NCBI RefSeq assembly: GCF_000242915.1
Contig: NZ_AFRZ01000001.1
Coordinates: forward strand, 1,302,001-1,366,000
Source: Sulfurimonas gotlandica GD1
GTDB taxonomy: Bacteria > Campylobacterota > Campylobacteria > Campylobacterales > Sulfurimonadaceae
Reading direction: 5' to 3'
DNA: 64,000 nucleotides
How positions within the stretch are numbered: position 1 is the stretch's first letter; each line of letters begins with the position of its first letter. The notes beneath the pieces are model-generated. The model worked only from the letters and a program-made list of their open reading frames with translations, was not told the origin of the DNA and searched no databases. The translations under genes and the position numbers were made by a program. Shown here one piece after another: positions 7,432 through 15,702 of the stretch.

Positions 7432-9549
7432 ATGTTAAAATCACTTTTCTCCGGTGTATCCGGACTACAATCGCACCAAGTTGCGATGGATGTAGAGTCA
7501 AATAATATTGCGAATGTTAATACAACAGGTTTCAAATACTCTCGTGCAAATTTTTCAGACCTTTTAGCTCAAACAAAAGCAATCGCTACCGCTCCTCAAG
7601 GTGCACTTGGTGGTAAAAATCCAGTTCAAGTTGGACTAGGTTCCACTATTAGCTCAATGACTCGTATATTCTCACAAGGTTCAGTTCAGAACTCTGATAA
7701 AAATACGGATGTTGCAATCCAAGGAGATGGTTTTTATATCGTTTCTCCAGACGGTGGTAATACTTACAAATACACTCGTGCGGGTGACTTTAAGTTTGAT
7801 GCAGGTGGAAACTTCGTTGATAACAATGGATTTGTTACTCAAGGATGGTTAAGAGATCCTATTTCTGGAAAAGTTGATTCAACTGCCCCAATTACTGATA
7901 TTAATATTCCTCCAGGATTAACGACTCCGGCGAGTGCGAGTCAAGAGGTTGTTTTAAAGGCAAACTTAAACTCTGGTCCTAACGTTGAGAGTTTTTCTCC
8001 TGCTTATGAGATTAAAACAGGAACAACAAATGTACAACCTGCTGCAATTGACGCAAATGGAAATGCAATTTCAGCCGGTAATATTGGTGTAATGTTTAAC
8101 GAAGTTGGAGAAGCTTTTTCTCTGCAACAAGATCAAGGTGTCTGGGTTTCATTTCTAAGCTCTAGTTTAACAGCAGGTACAGTTATTGCAAATACAGCTA
8201 TGGATATAACTTTTAACATAGACCCAGAACTAGGTATAGCAGGTAATGCAGTTAATATCACAGCAGCGGCAGGAGCAACAGTAGCAGAGACGGCTAATAA
8301 TTATGTATCTGCTATCAATGCTCAAACTGCTATCACCGGTATTACAGCATCTGTTGATGCTTCTCAGGTTATAACTTTAATAAATAATAATGGATCATCA
8401 TCTGCTTCTCATAATATAAACCTTGCCACAGTTACTTCTGGTTCAGGCTTGGCAACAGGAACTAGTACTACAGCACATAGATACCAGTACAATACATCTT
8501 CTGCTGCAAGTCTTGCTGGTGGTGATAAAACTTTTACATCTATGGCTGATTTAAGAAAATGGATGGAAGACGAAGCTAACAATCAGGGTGGTGCTACTAA
8601 CGGTATTACTATTGCAGTTAATGATGCAGGAAAATTTGTCATTCAAAATCCAAACAGTGGCGTAGATGATTATGATATGAATCTAAAAGTTACAGCATAT
8701 ACTAATAAGACATCCGGGTCTGTTGTAACTTCAAACACTCGCTTTACTAGAAATATGGAAGCGATGAACTCAGTTTTACCAAAAGCTAGTGGTGGTCAAG
8801 CATTTTCACAAAGTTTTAATGCGGCTACTCACTCAAGCTCTATTGATATTTTTGATTCACTTGGTTCTAAGCATACACTTAGAATGGAGTTTAGAAAAAC
8901 TGCACTTGATACATCAACTGGTAGTTCATGGGCTATGCTCGTAAGTGTTCCAGCACCTGCAACAATTGATACAACTGCCCCGTTGGATGAAAAAACTGGT
9001 TCTATCCGTTTTAATAATGATGGTTCATTAGCAACTTATAATCCGCCAAATATCTCTTTCTCAGGAAACAATGGTTCTGCACCAGATCAGCAAGTATCAC
9101 TTAGTTTTGGTACTGCAAATTCATTTGATGGTATGACAAGTTTTGACAGTACATCTTCTACATCAGGAATAAGTCAAGATGGCTATACTGGTGGAGATTT
9201 AGTTGGTATTAGAATCGATCAGAGTGGTACTTTAGTTGGTTCATTCTCGAATGGTAGATCATTTGGTCTTGCTCAAATTGGTATGGCTAAGTTTACAAAT
9301 AATGAGGGTCTATCAGTTGAGGGTGGAAATATCTTTATTCAAACTGCCAACTCTGGTGACCCGATTATCGGTACAGCTGCAACAGCTGGTCGTGGATTTA
9401 TTCAGGCAGCAGCTCTAGAGGCTTCAAATGTTGACTTGTCACGTGCGCTTACTCAGCTGATTATTATTCAAAGAGGTTTCCAGGCAAATGGTAAAACAAT
9501 TACCACGTCTGACCAACTACTTCAGACACTGATTGGACTTAAAAACTAA
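7432..9549 (+). CDS. flgE: Flagellar hook protein FlgE (long form)
   Basis: 705 residues, the size expected for the main hook protein of Campylobacterota, which carries extra outer domains. The N-terminal helix motif (LFSGVSGLQSHQVAMDVESN, then NIANVNTTGFKYSR) and the C-terminal core motif (ALTQLIIIQRGFQANGKTI) are clear. The middle, about residues 170-480, is rich in Thr, Ser, Ala and Asn and would form surface domains. A second typical core motif, SFNAATHSSSIDIFDSLGS, occurs near residue 465. It is transcribed from its own sigma54 promoter and followed by a hairpin terminator, so it can be expressed as a single gene at high level. Confidence 0.92.
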   Translation: MLKSLFSGVSGLQSHQVAMDVESNNIANVNTTGFKYSRANFSDLLAQTKAIATAPQGALGGKNPVQVGLGSTISSMTRIFSQGSVQNSDKNTDVAIQGDGFYIVSPDGGNTYKYTRAGDFKFDAGGNFVDNNGFVTQGWLRDPISGKVDSTAPITDINIPPGLTTPASASQEVVLKANLNSGPNVESFSPAYEIKTGTTNVQPAAIDANGNAISAGNIGVMFNEVGEAFSLQQDQGVWVSFLSSSLTAGTVIANTAMDITFNIDPELGIAGNAVNITAAAGATVAETANNYVSAINAQTAITGITASVDASQVITLINNNGSSSASHNINLATVTSGSGLATGTSTTAHRYQYNTSSAASLAGGDKTFTSMADLRKWMEDEANNQGGATNGITIAVNDAGKFVIQNPNSGVDDYDMNLKVTAYTNKTSGSVVTSNTRFTRNMEAMNSVLPKASGGQAFSQSFNAATHSSSIDIFDSLGSKHTLRMEFRKTALDTSTGSSWAMLVSVPAPATIDTTAPLDEKTGSIRFNNDGSLATYNPPNISFSGNNGSAPDQQVSLSFGTANSFDGMTSFDSTSSTSGISQDGYTGGDLVGIRIDQSGTLVGSFSNGRSFGLAQIGMAKFTNNEGLSVEGGNIFIQTANSGDPIIGTAATAGRGFIQAAALEASNVDLSRALTQLIIIQRGFQANGKTITTSDQLLQTLIGLKN

Positions 9550-9573
9550 TATAGGTTTTTAATCCATATCCTC

Positions 9574-9596
9574 TTCCCACGCTGTGCGTGGGGATT
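9574..9596 (+). terminator. Probable rho-independent terminator of flgE
   Basis: Perfect 7-bp stem CCCACGC (9576-9582) / GCGTGGG (9586-9592) with loop TGT, GC-rich against an AT-rich background, 27 bases after the flgE stop. The T-run after it (ATTCTTTC) is short, so strength is uncertain. Confidence 0.6.
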
Positions 9597-9619
9597 CTTT
9601 CAACAAATAATTTTTTCGA

Positions 9620-9625
9620 TATAAT
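9620..9625 (+). promoter_or_regulatory. -10 element for purT
   Basis: TATAAT lies 27 bases before purT ATG 9653. AAGGAATTTTT is the ribosome site. The -35 (TTTCAA near 9598) is weak. It sits just after the flgE terminator, consistent with an independent unit. Confidence 0.45.
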
Positions 9626-9652
9626 TCCTTTAATATTTCACAAGGAATTTTT

Positions 9653-10816
9653 ATGCAATTCTCCGCTCCATTAAAATCAAACTCAAAAAAAGTAATGTTA
9701 CTAGGTTCAGGTGAACTTGGAAAAGAAGTAGCTATCGAAGCTCAAAGATTAGGTCTTGAAGTCGTAGCCGTTGACAGATACCAAAATGCACCCGCTCATC
9801 ACGTTGCTCACCGCTCGTATGTTGTAAATATGCAAGATAAAGATGCTCTTTTAGAGATTATTTACCGTGAAAAACCTGATTACATTTTACCTGAGATTGA
9901 AGCTATTTCTATAGATGCTTTATTTGCAGCTGAAGATAAAGGTTATAACGTAATACCAAACGCGAGTGCAGTTAGTAAGACTATGAACCGTAAAAATATT
10001 CGTACATTCGCAGCAGAAGTTCTTGGACTTAAAACTGGTCCTTATGAGTTTGTAACTACTGAAGATGGACTTAGAGAAGCATCTAAGCGAATGGGTTATC
10101 CTTGTGTTATCAAGCCTGTTATGAGTTCTTCTGGTCATGGACAAAGCGTGTTGAAGTGTGAAGAAGATGTTCCTAAGTCTTGGGAAATTGCAAAAGAAGC
10201 TCGTGGAGATGCTAGTGAGTTAATCGTTGAAGCATTTGTTGATTTTGATTATGAGATTACAATGCTTACAGCTAGAAACGGAAAAGAAACAGTTTATTGT
10301 GAGCCAATTGGTCATGAGCAAAGAGATGGTGACTATGTTTTCTCATGGCAACCAATGCAGATGAGCGAAATCGCAAAACAAAAATCACAAGAGATGGCTA
10401 AAACTATAACTGATGGTCTTGGCGGTCGCGGTCTTTTTGGAGTTGAACTATTCATCAAAGGGGACGATGTTTATTTCTCAGAAGTAAGCCCACGTCCACA
10501 TGATACCGGAATGGTTACTCTTATTACTCAGTCTCAAAGTGAATTTGCTCTGCATCTACGCGCTGTGCTTGGTCTCCCTTTAGGTTTTACATTTTATGGT
10601 GATGGCGCATCTGCAGCTTTTAAATCAGAAAAGCATAACTTCGCTCCTGTAGTTGATGTTGATGAGAGCCTCTTTAGTGATAACTCTTTTGTGAGAGTTT
10701 TCTCAAAACCAGAATCTCACAAAGGGAGAAGACTTGCAGTAGCACTTGTGTTTGATAAAGTTGAAAGTGCTTTGGAAAAAGCTCGTGAACTGATTAAAAA
10801 AGTAAGTGACGCATAA
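9653..10816 (+). CDS. purT: Formate-dependent GAR transformylase PurT
   Basis: 387 residues, normal for PurT. This ATP-grasp enzyme makes formyl-GAR from GAR, formate and ATP in purine synthesis, replacing the folate-dependent PurN step. The N-terminal nucleotide-binding start ([20 protein letters not shown]) is typical. The ATP-grasp core includes [31 protein letters not shown], and the metal-binding region [20 protein letters not shown] followed by HDTGMVT. It stands alone between the flgE terminator and the dehydrogenase gene 37 bases downstream, which may be co-transcribed. Use of formate fits an anaerobic or microaerobic autotroph, but that is inference. Confidence 0.95.
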   Translation: MQFSAPLKSNSKKVMLLGSGELGKEVAIEAQRLGLEVVAVDRYQNAPAHHVAHRSYVVNMQDKDALLEIIYREKPDYILPEIEAISIDALFAAEDKGYNVIPNASAVSKTMNRKNIRTFAAEVLGLKTGPYEFVTTEDGLREASKRMGYPCVIKPVMSSSGHGQSVLKCEEDVPKSWEIAKEARGDASELIVEAFVDFDYEITMLTARNGKETVYCEPIGHEQRDGDYVFSWQPMQMSEIAKQKSQEMAKTITDGLGGRGLFGVELFIKGDDVYFSEVSPRPHDTGMVTLITQSQSEFALHLRAVLGLPLGFTFYGDGASAAFKSEKHNFAPVVDVDESLFSDNSFVRVFSKPESHKGRRLAVALVFDKVESALEKARELIKKVSDA

Positions 10817-10853
10817 GTGATAAGAACTAAAGTTCAATGCAGGGAGGCACTAA

Positions 10854-11786
10854 ATGCCGAGTCGTAAGATTGTTTTATTAGATGCGCTTACTTTTGGAGA
10901 TACGGACTTAAGTTCATTTGAGAGTTTAGGTGATGTTGAAGTTTATCAAACTACATCTCCAGGTGAGGTTCTAGAACGCATAACAGACGCAGATGTTATA
11001 GTAACAAACAAAGTAGTTATAGATGATAAGCTTATGGAATCTGCTACGAGTCTAAAACTTATCTGTATTGCTGCTACAGGCATGAACAATATTGACCTAG
11101 AAGCTGCGAAAAAGCGAAATATTGAAGTTAGAAATGTAGCTGGATATTCAACTGACTCAGTTATTCAACATACTTTTTCAATGCTTTTTTATCTAATGGC
11201 TCACTCTAGATATTATGATGAGTATGTAAAAAGTGGAGCATATTCAAAAAGTCCAGTTTTTACAGATGTGTCAAAATCATTTTTTCAGATCAAAGGTAAA
11301 AAGTGGGGAATCATAGGTCTTGGTTCAATCGGTCGTGGTGTTGCAAATATAGCTTCTGCATTTGGCGCGGAAGTTTCTTACTACTCAACTAGTGGAGTAA
11401 ATAGAACTGAGGACTATCAACGTGCCAGTATAGATGAACTTTTAAAGAGTTGCGATATCATCTCTATTCATGCACCGCTAAACGAGAAAACTAACAATCT
11501 TTTAGACTATGAACAGTTGTTAACTTGTAAAGATGGAGCCATAGTTTTAAACCTAGGACGAGGTGGAATCATCAATGAAGACGCTATTGCAAAGATTATT
11601 GATGAGAAAAATATATCTTTTGGTTTAGATGTTTTAAATCACGAACCAATGCTCCCTAATCATCCACTATCAAGTGTGAAGAACAAAGATAATCTTTATA
11701 TTACTCCTCATATCGCTTGGGCATCAGTTGAAGCTAGAGATACTCTTATCGCATCAGTTGTTGAGAATATTTCATCACTGAATTAG
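10854..11786 (+). CDS. D-2-hydroxyacid dehydrogenase (glycerate dehydrogenase/hydroxypyruvate reductase-like)
   Basis: 310 residues, the usual length of the short D-isomer-specific 2-hydroxyacid dehydrogenases. They interconvert a 2-oxoacid and D-2-hydroxyacid with NAD(P)H in the cytoplasm. The Rossmann motif GLGSIGRGVANIASAFGAEV begins near residue 155. The catalytic triad is visible as Arg in NLGRGGIINE, Glu in DVLNHEPML, and His in YITPHIAWAS. LICIAATGMNNIDLEAAKK is also typical of glycerate dehydrogenase-like members, so hydroxypyruvate or a related oxoacid is the likely substrate. GGGAGG precedes ATG 10854. The 3' end overlaps, in another frame, the beginning of the YqaA-like reading frame. 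Confidence 0.85.
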   Translation: MPSRKIVLLDALTFGDTDLSSFESLGDVEVYQTTSPGEVLERITDADVIVTNKVVIDDKLMESATSLKLICIAATGMNNIDLEAAKKRNIEVRNVAGYSTDSVIQHTFSMLFYLMAHSRYYDEYVKSGAYSKSPVFTDVSKSFFQIKGKKWGIIGLGSIGRGVANIASAFGAEVSYYSTSGVNRTEDYQRASIDELLKSCDIISIHAPLNEKTNNLLDYEQLLTCKDGAIVLNLGRGGIINEDAIAKIIDEKNISFGLDVLNHEPMLPNHPLSSVKNKDNLYITPHIAWASVEARDTLIASVVENISSLN

Positions 11787-12178
11787 CTCTTTTCTTCTCT
11801 GCATTCCTTGCAGCTACAATCTTTCCTTTTTCATCTGAAGTAGCATTTGTTGCTGCTTTGGCAAATGATATGCCTGTTTTAAATGCAATGGTTTTTGCAT
11901 CAAGCGGGAATGTGTTAGCTATCATAGTAAACTACTGGCTAGGGTTCTGGCTTTATGAGAAAACTAAAAACAAACTTTCATCTTCAAAAACCGGAACAAA
12001 GAGTTTAGAGTATGGACATAAGCATGGATATTTTATACTTTTGTTTACATGGCTTCCTGTCATAGGAGACCCGCTAACACTAGTTGCAGGTGTTCTTAGA
12101 CTCAAGTTTGTTTGGTTTCTTATAGTAGCCGGTAGCCTAAGAATTGCAAGGTATTACTTTCTAACTCTTGTGGTATAA
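11774..12178 (+). CDS. YqaA/DedA-like (SNARE-associated) membrane protein without a canonical start
   Basis: The open frame runs from just after a stop at 11762-11764 to 12178. Its translation includes FFSAFLAATIFPFSSEVAF upstream of the first TTG (11858), then GNVLAIIVNYWLGFWLYEK and the conserved PVIGDPLTLVAGVLRL of the YqaA/DedA membrane family, with about four hydrophobic segments. Because family sequence begins before 11858, that TTG would remove the first helix. Yet no ATG, GTG or TTG occurs between 11765 and 11857. I place the start nominally at ATC 11774. Alternatives are a -1 frameshift from the dehydrogenase, a degraded gene or a sequence error. Family members are inner-membrane proteins of ill-defined transport or membrane-maintenance role. 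Confidence 0.6.
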   Translation: MTELALFFSAFLAATIFPFSSEVAFVAALANDMPVLNAMVFASSGNVLAIIVNYWLGFWLYEKTKNKLSSSKTGTKSLEYGHKHGYFILLFTWLPVIGDPLTLVAGVLRLKFVWFLIVAGSLRIARYYFLTLVV

Positions 12179-12186
12179 TAAATATC

Positions 12187-14775
12187 ATGAAAGCTCTTTT
12201 ACTATTAGTAATCTTTATATTTACTCTCCTCAGTGCAGCCGAAAAGCCATCAGAGAAAGTATCTCTGCAACTTATGTGGTTAGATCAGTTCCAATTTGCC
12301 GGATACTACATGGCAAAAGAAAAAGGTTTCTATAAAGAAGTTGACTTAGATGTTGATATAAAAAAGTTCAAATATAGCATGGACTCGGTTGAAGAAGTTC
12401 TAAATGGAAGAGCTACTTATGGTATCGGTCGTTCAGGTCTCATCAAATCACGTTCTGAAGGTAAAAAGATAGTGCTTTTATCTGCTATTTTTCAATCCTC
12501 TCCTTTTATGTTAGTTAGTCTAGCATCCTCAAATATTAACAGTGTAAAAGACTTTGCAACCAAAAGACTAATGCTTACAAAGGATGCAGTTGAATCTGCA
12601 TCTATTCGTGCAATGATAATGTCAAGCGGTGCAGATGAAAGTGAGATGATTTTTAAAGAACATAATTTTGACTTTGAAGAGCTACTCGATGGAAGTGTTG
12701 ACCTTTATGCTGGATATACTTCAAATGAGATATATATATTAGAAAAAAGAGGCATACCATATAAGATTTTTTCCCCAAAAAATGAAGGTTTTGATTTTTA
12801 CAGTGACATACTCTTCACCTCAGAAAAAGAGTTTCAAGTTAACCCTCAAAGAGTAGAGAAGTTTAAAAAAGCTTCACTAAAAGGTTGGGAATATGCTTTT
12901 GACAATATTGATGAAACAGTTAAATTAATACATAAAAAATATAACCCACAAAACAAGACTATAGATGCACTTCTCTTTGAAGCGATAGAGTTGAAAAAAC
13001 TTGCCTACACAGATGAGAGTAAACTTGGAGATATTAGTGAAAAAAAAATACTAAGAATCTTTGATGTATACAAGATTATGGGACTTGCAAAAAATACTAT
13101 TGACGTCCATGAGTTGGTAATTTATAATAGTTCAAATGTTATTAGTGCAAAAGAGCAACAGTATTTAAAAAGTAAAAAAGAGATAAGGATATGTGTGTTG
13201 CCTTCATATTTGCCATATAGTGGCATTGAAGATGATAAATATGTCGGAATAGGTGCAGGAGTGCTCGAGATTGTAAGCAAACATATACCCGTTCCATTTA
13301 AGCTTGTAAAAACTAAATCATGGAAAGAATCAATTGAAAAAGCAAAAAATAGAGAGTGTGATTTACTTCCTGTTATGCAAGCTACTCCTTCTAGGGGGGA
13401 GTATTTTAAATTTACAGATGCCTACTATGAAGATCCGTTAGTCGTTGTAACTAACAAATCTCAAAACTACATACTAGATATAAAAACTGTTTTGGATAAA
13501 GAGTTTTCTGTTGTCTCCGGAGTCTCTTTTATAGAAGTTTTACGAGATAAATATCCAGGAATTAAACTAAATGTAGTTCCTTCCAGAAAAGAAGGTATTT
13601 TAGGTGTTAAGAATGGAAAATATTATGGACATATTGACCTAATGATGGCAGCTGCATACTATATGCAACATTACTCTAGTGTTGATTTGAAAATATCTGG
13701 ACAGTTTGAAGATAATGTTAAAATCAGTTTTGGTATTAGAAATGATGATGAAATGCTATTTGAAATATTTGAAAAAATTGTAAAAAATTTAAAGCCTAGT
13801 GATGTTCAAAAAGTTTTAAATGAATGGGTTTCCATAAACTATACAAATGGTTCAAACTATGAGTATATAAAAAAAATATTTATCCTTATGTTTGTCTTGA
13901 CAGCTGTATTTTTATATAGACAGTACCTTTTAAACAAGAAAAACCAAGAGTTGGAGAAACTACAGGGTGAGTTGGTAGAGTTAAATAAATCTCTTGAGTC
14001 TAAGATTGCAGATGCAGTTAGTGAGATAGTAAAAAAAGATGCCTATCTTCTTCATCAGTCTCGTTTGGCTCAAATGGGTGAGATGCTAAGTATGATTGCT
14101 CATCAGTGGAAACAACCACTTAGTTCCATATCTGCAATGCAGATAGCTATAAGGATGGCATTGGAGCTTGAAAAGTATGATTTAAATAACGAGAAGCAAA
14201 GAGCAGAATTTATAGAGTTTTTGCATCAAAAGCTAGATAAGATTGGTGCGAATACTCAGAATTTAAGTCAGATAATCTCAGATTTCAGTGATTTCTATAA
14301 ACCAAATAAAAAATCAGAAGTTATGCTTTTAGATAATGTGATTATTAAATCATGCAACCTCGTTCAAGACAATATGGATGTAAACAGCATCAGAATGTCT
14401 TTGGATTTACACTCTGAGTTATTACTAAGACTTCATGAAAATGAGTTTATGCAAGTGATACTGAATATTTTAAGTAACGCAAAAGATCAGTTGCTAAATA
14501 AAAATATAGAAAATGCACGTATTAAACTTAGAAGCTTTGATAAAGACAAGAGCGCTATTTTAGAGATTAGTGATAATGCAGGTGGAATTGATGAATCGAT
14601 AATCTCACATATATTTGACCCATATTTTTCTACAAAATTAGAAAAAAATGGTACAGGATTAGGACTATATATGTCAAAAAACATCATAGAGGACTATCAT
14701 AATGGTAGTATTAGTGTTAAAAATGATAAAGATGGTGCAGTCTTTGTTATAAAAATTCAATCTGAAGAGATATAG
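12187..14775 (+). CDS. Sensor histidine kinase with two periplasmic binding domains (NMT1-like and SBP_bac_3)
   Basis: 862 residues. A signal/anchor segment (ALLLLVIFIFTLLSAA) precedes an NMT1/thiamine-pyrimidine-type binding domain (about 22-290, with LQLMWLDQFQFAGYYMAKEK), then a family-3 binding domain (about 328-555, with IRICVLPSYLPYSGI). A transmembrane helix near 560-578 and a coiled coil lead to the kinase: His near residue 639 in IAHQWKQPLSSI, N-box NILSNAKDQL, DNAGGIDES, and GTGLGLYMS. It could compare two ligands or bind one ligand in tandem. No ribosome site is seen; TATAAT (12174-12179) lies seven bases before the ATG, so the message may be leaderless. The di-heme peroxidase begins at the base after its stop. 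Confidence 0.85.
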   Translation: MKALLLLVIFIFTLLSAAEKPSEKVSLQLMWLDQFQFAGYYMAKEKGFYKEVDLDVDIKKFKYSMDSVEEVLNGRATYGIGRSGLIKSRSEGKKIVLLSAIFQSSPFMLVSLASSNINSVKDFATKRLMLTKDAVESASIRAMIMSSGADESEMIFKEHNFDFEELLDGSVDLYAGYTSNEIYILEKRGIPYKIFSPKNEGFDFYSDILFTSEKEFQVNPQRVEKFKKASLKGWEYAFDNIDETVKLIHKKYNPQNKTIDALLFEAIELKKLAYTDESKLGDISEKKILRIFDVYKIMGLAKNTIDVHELVIYNSSNVISAKEQQYLKSKKEIRICVLPSYLPYSGIEDDKYVGIGAGVLEIVSKHIPVPFKLVKTKSWKESIEKAKNRECDLLPVMQATPSRGEYFKFTDAYYEDPLVVVTNKSQNYILDIKTVLDKEFSVVSGVSFIEVLRDKYPGIKLNVVPSRKEGILGVKNGKYYGHIDLMMAAAYYMQHYSSVDLKISGQFEDNVKISFGIRNDDEMLFEIFEKIVKNLKPSDVQKVLNEWVSINYTNGSNYEYIKKIFILMFVLTAVFLYRQYLLNKKNQELEKLQGELVELNKSLESKIADAVSEIVKKDAYLLHQSRLAQMGEMLSMIAHQWKQPLSSISAMQIAIRMALELEKYDLNNEKQRAEFIEFLHQKLDKIGANTQNLSQIISDFSDFYKPNKKSEVMLLDNVIIKSCNLVQDNMDVNSIRMSLDLHSELLLRLHENEFMQVILNILSNAKDQLLNKNIENARIKLRSFDKDKSAILEISDNAGGIDESIISHIFDPYFSTKLEKNGTGLGLYMSKNIIEDYHNGSISVKNDKDGAVFVIKIQSEEI

Positions 14776-15702
14776 ATGCTAAAGTTACTCATTATTCATA
14801 TATTATGCACAGTAATATTTGCAATTGATGATATTACACCAATCCCTCTAAGTATAGAGTATGATAAACAAAAAGCTGAGCTTGGAAAGAAAATATTTTT
14901 TGATCCAATCATATCAAAAGATGGAACTATCTCGTGCTCTACATGTCATAACCTCCCAGGTGGTGGAGCAAACAATACTCCATACTCATTTGGCGTAGAC
15001 TCACAAGAGGGTATTATAAATTCTCCAACAGTTCTCAACGCAGTGTTTAATTTTGCACAGTTTTGGGATGGAAGAGAGCGAAATCTTAAAGATCAATCTA
15101 GAGGACCTATAACAAATTCTCTTGAAATGGCTACAACGATGGAAGATGCCCTCAATAAGTTAAATAACTCATCATATAAAAAAGAGTTTTTTCAAATCTA
15201 TAGAACAAGAGCAACAGAGGAAAACCTTATGGAGGTTATTGCTGAGTTTGAAAAAGCCTTAATTACTCCAAACTCAAGATTTGATAAATATCTTAGAGGT
15301 GATAGAAAAGCTTTAAATGAACAAGAAAAAAGAGGTTATGAGAGCTTTAAATCAGTCGGTTGCATAAGTTGTCACAATGGAGTGAATATAGGCGGAAATA
15401 TGTACCAAAAACTTGGTGTTATACTTCCCTATAAACAAGATAAACCATCAAATGGAAGATATGATATAACTAAAAGAGAACGTGATAGAAATGTATTTAA
15501 AGTACCGACATTGCGTAATATAGAACTAACAGCACCTTATTTTCATGATGGAAGAGTAAAAACCTTAAAAGATGCAATCTTTGAGATGAGAGAGCATCAG
15601 CTTGGACTGGAATCAGACAAAGAAAACTTAGATGATATAGAGGCATTTCTTAGAACTTTAACGGGTGAGATGCCCTCTATTTTAAATGAGAAAAAGCAAT
15701 GA
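14776..15702 (+). CDS. Di-heme cytochrome c peroxidase (CcpA/MauG family)
   Basis: 308 residues with an N-terminal signal peptide (MLKLLIIHILCTVIFA). Two heme c sites are visible: CSTCH (residues 54-58) and CISCH (196-200). The body carries peroxidase hallmarks: SPTVLNAVFNFAQFWDGRE, GPITNSLEMA with a candidate Met ligand, and VPTLRNIELTAPYFHDGR. The enzyme reduces hydrogen peroxide to water in the periplasm with electrons from cytochrome c. It abuts the upstream sensor kinase and overlaps the hybrid kinase downstream (ATGA at 15699-15702). A peroxidase tightly coupled between two kinases is unusual and suggests a peroxide- or redox-linked signalling unit, though the coupling may only reflect shared expression. 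Confidence 0.92.
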   Translation: MLKLLIIHILCTVIFAIDDITPIPLSIEYDKQKAELGKKIFFDPIISKDGTISCSTCHNLPGGGANNTPYSFGVDSQEGIINSPTVLNAVFNFAQFWDGRERNLKDQSRGPITNSLEMATTMEDALNKLNNSSYKKEFFQIYRTRATEENLMEVIAEFEKALITPNSRFDKYLRGDRKALNEQEKRGYESFKSVGCISCHNGVNIGGNMYQKLGVILPYKQDKPSNGRYDITKRERDRNVFKVPTLRNIELTAPYFHDGRVKTLKDAIFEMREHQLGLESDKENLDDIEAFLRTLTGEMPSILNEKKQ

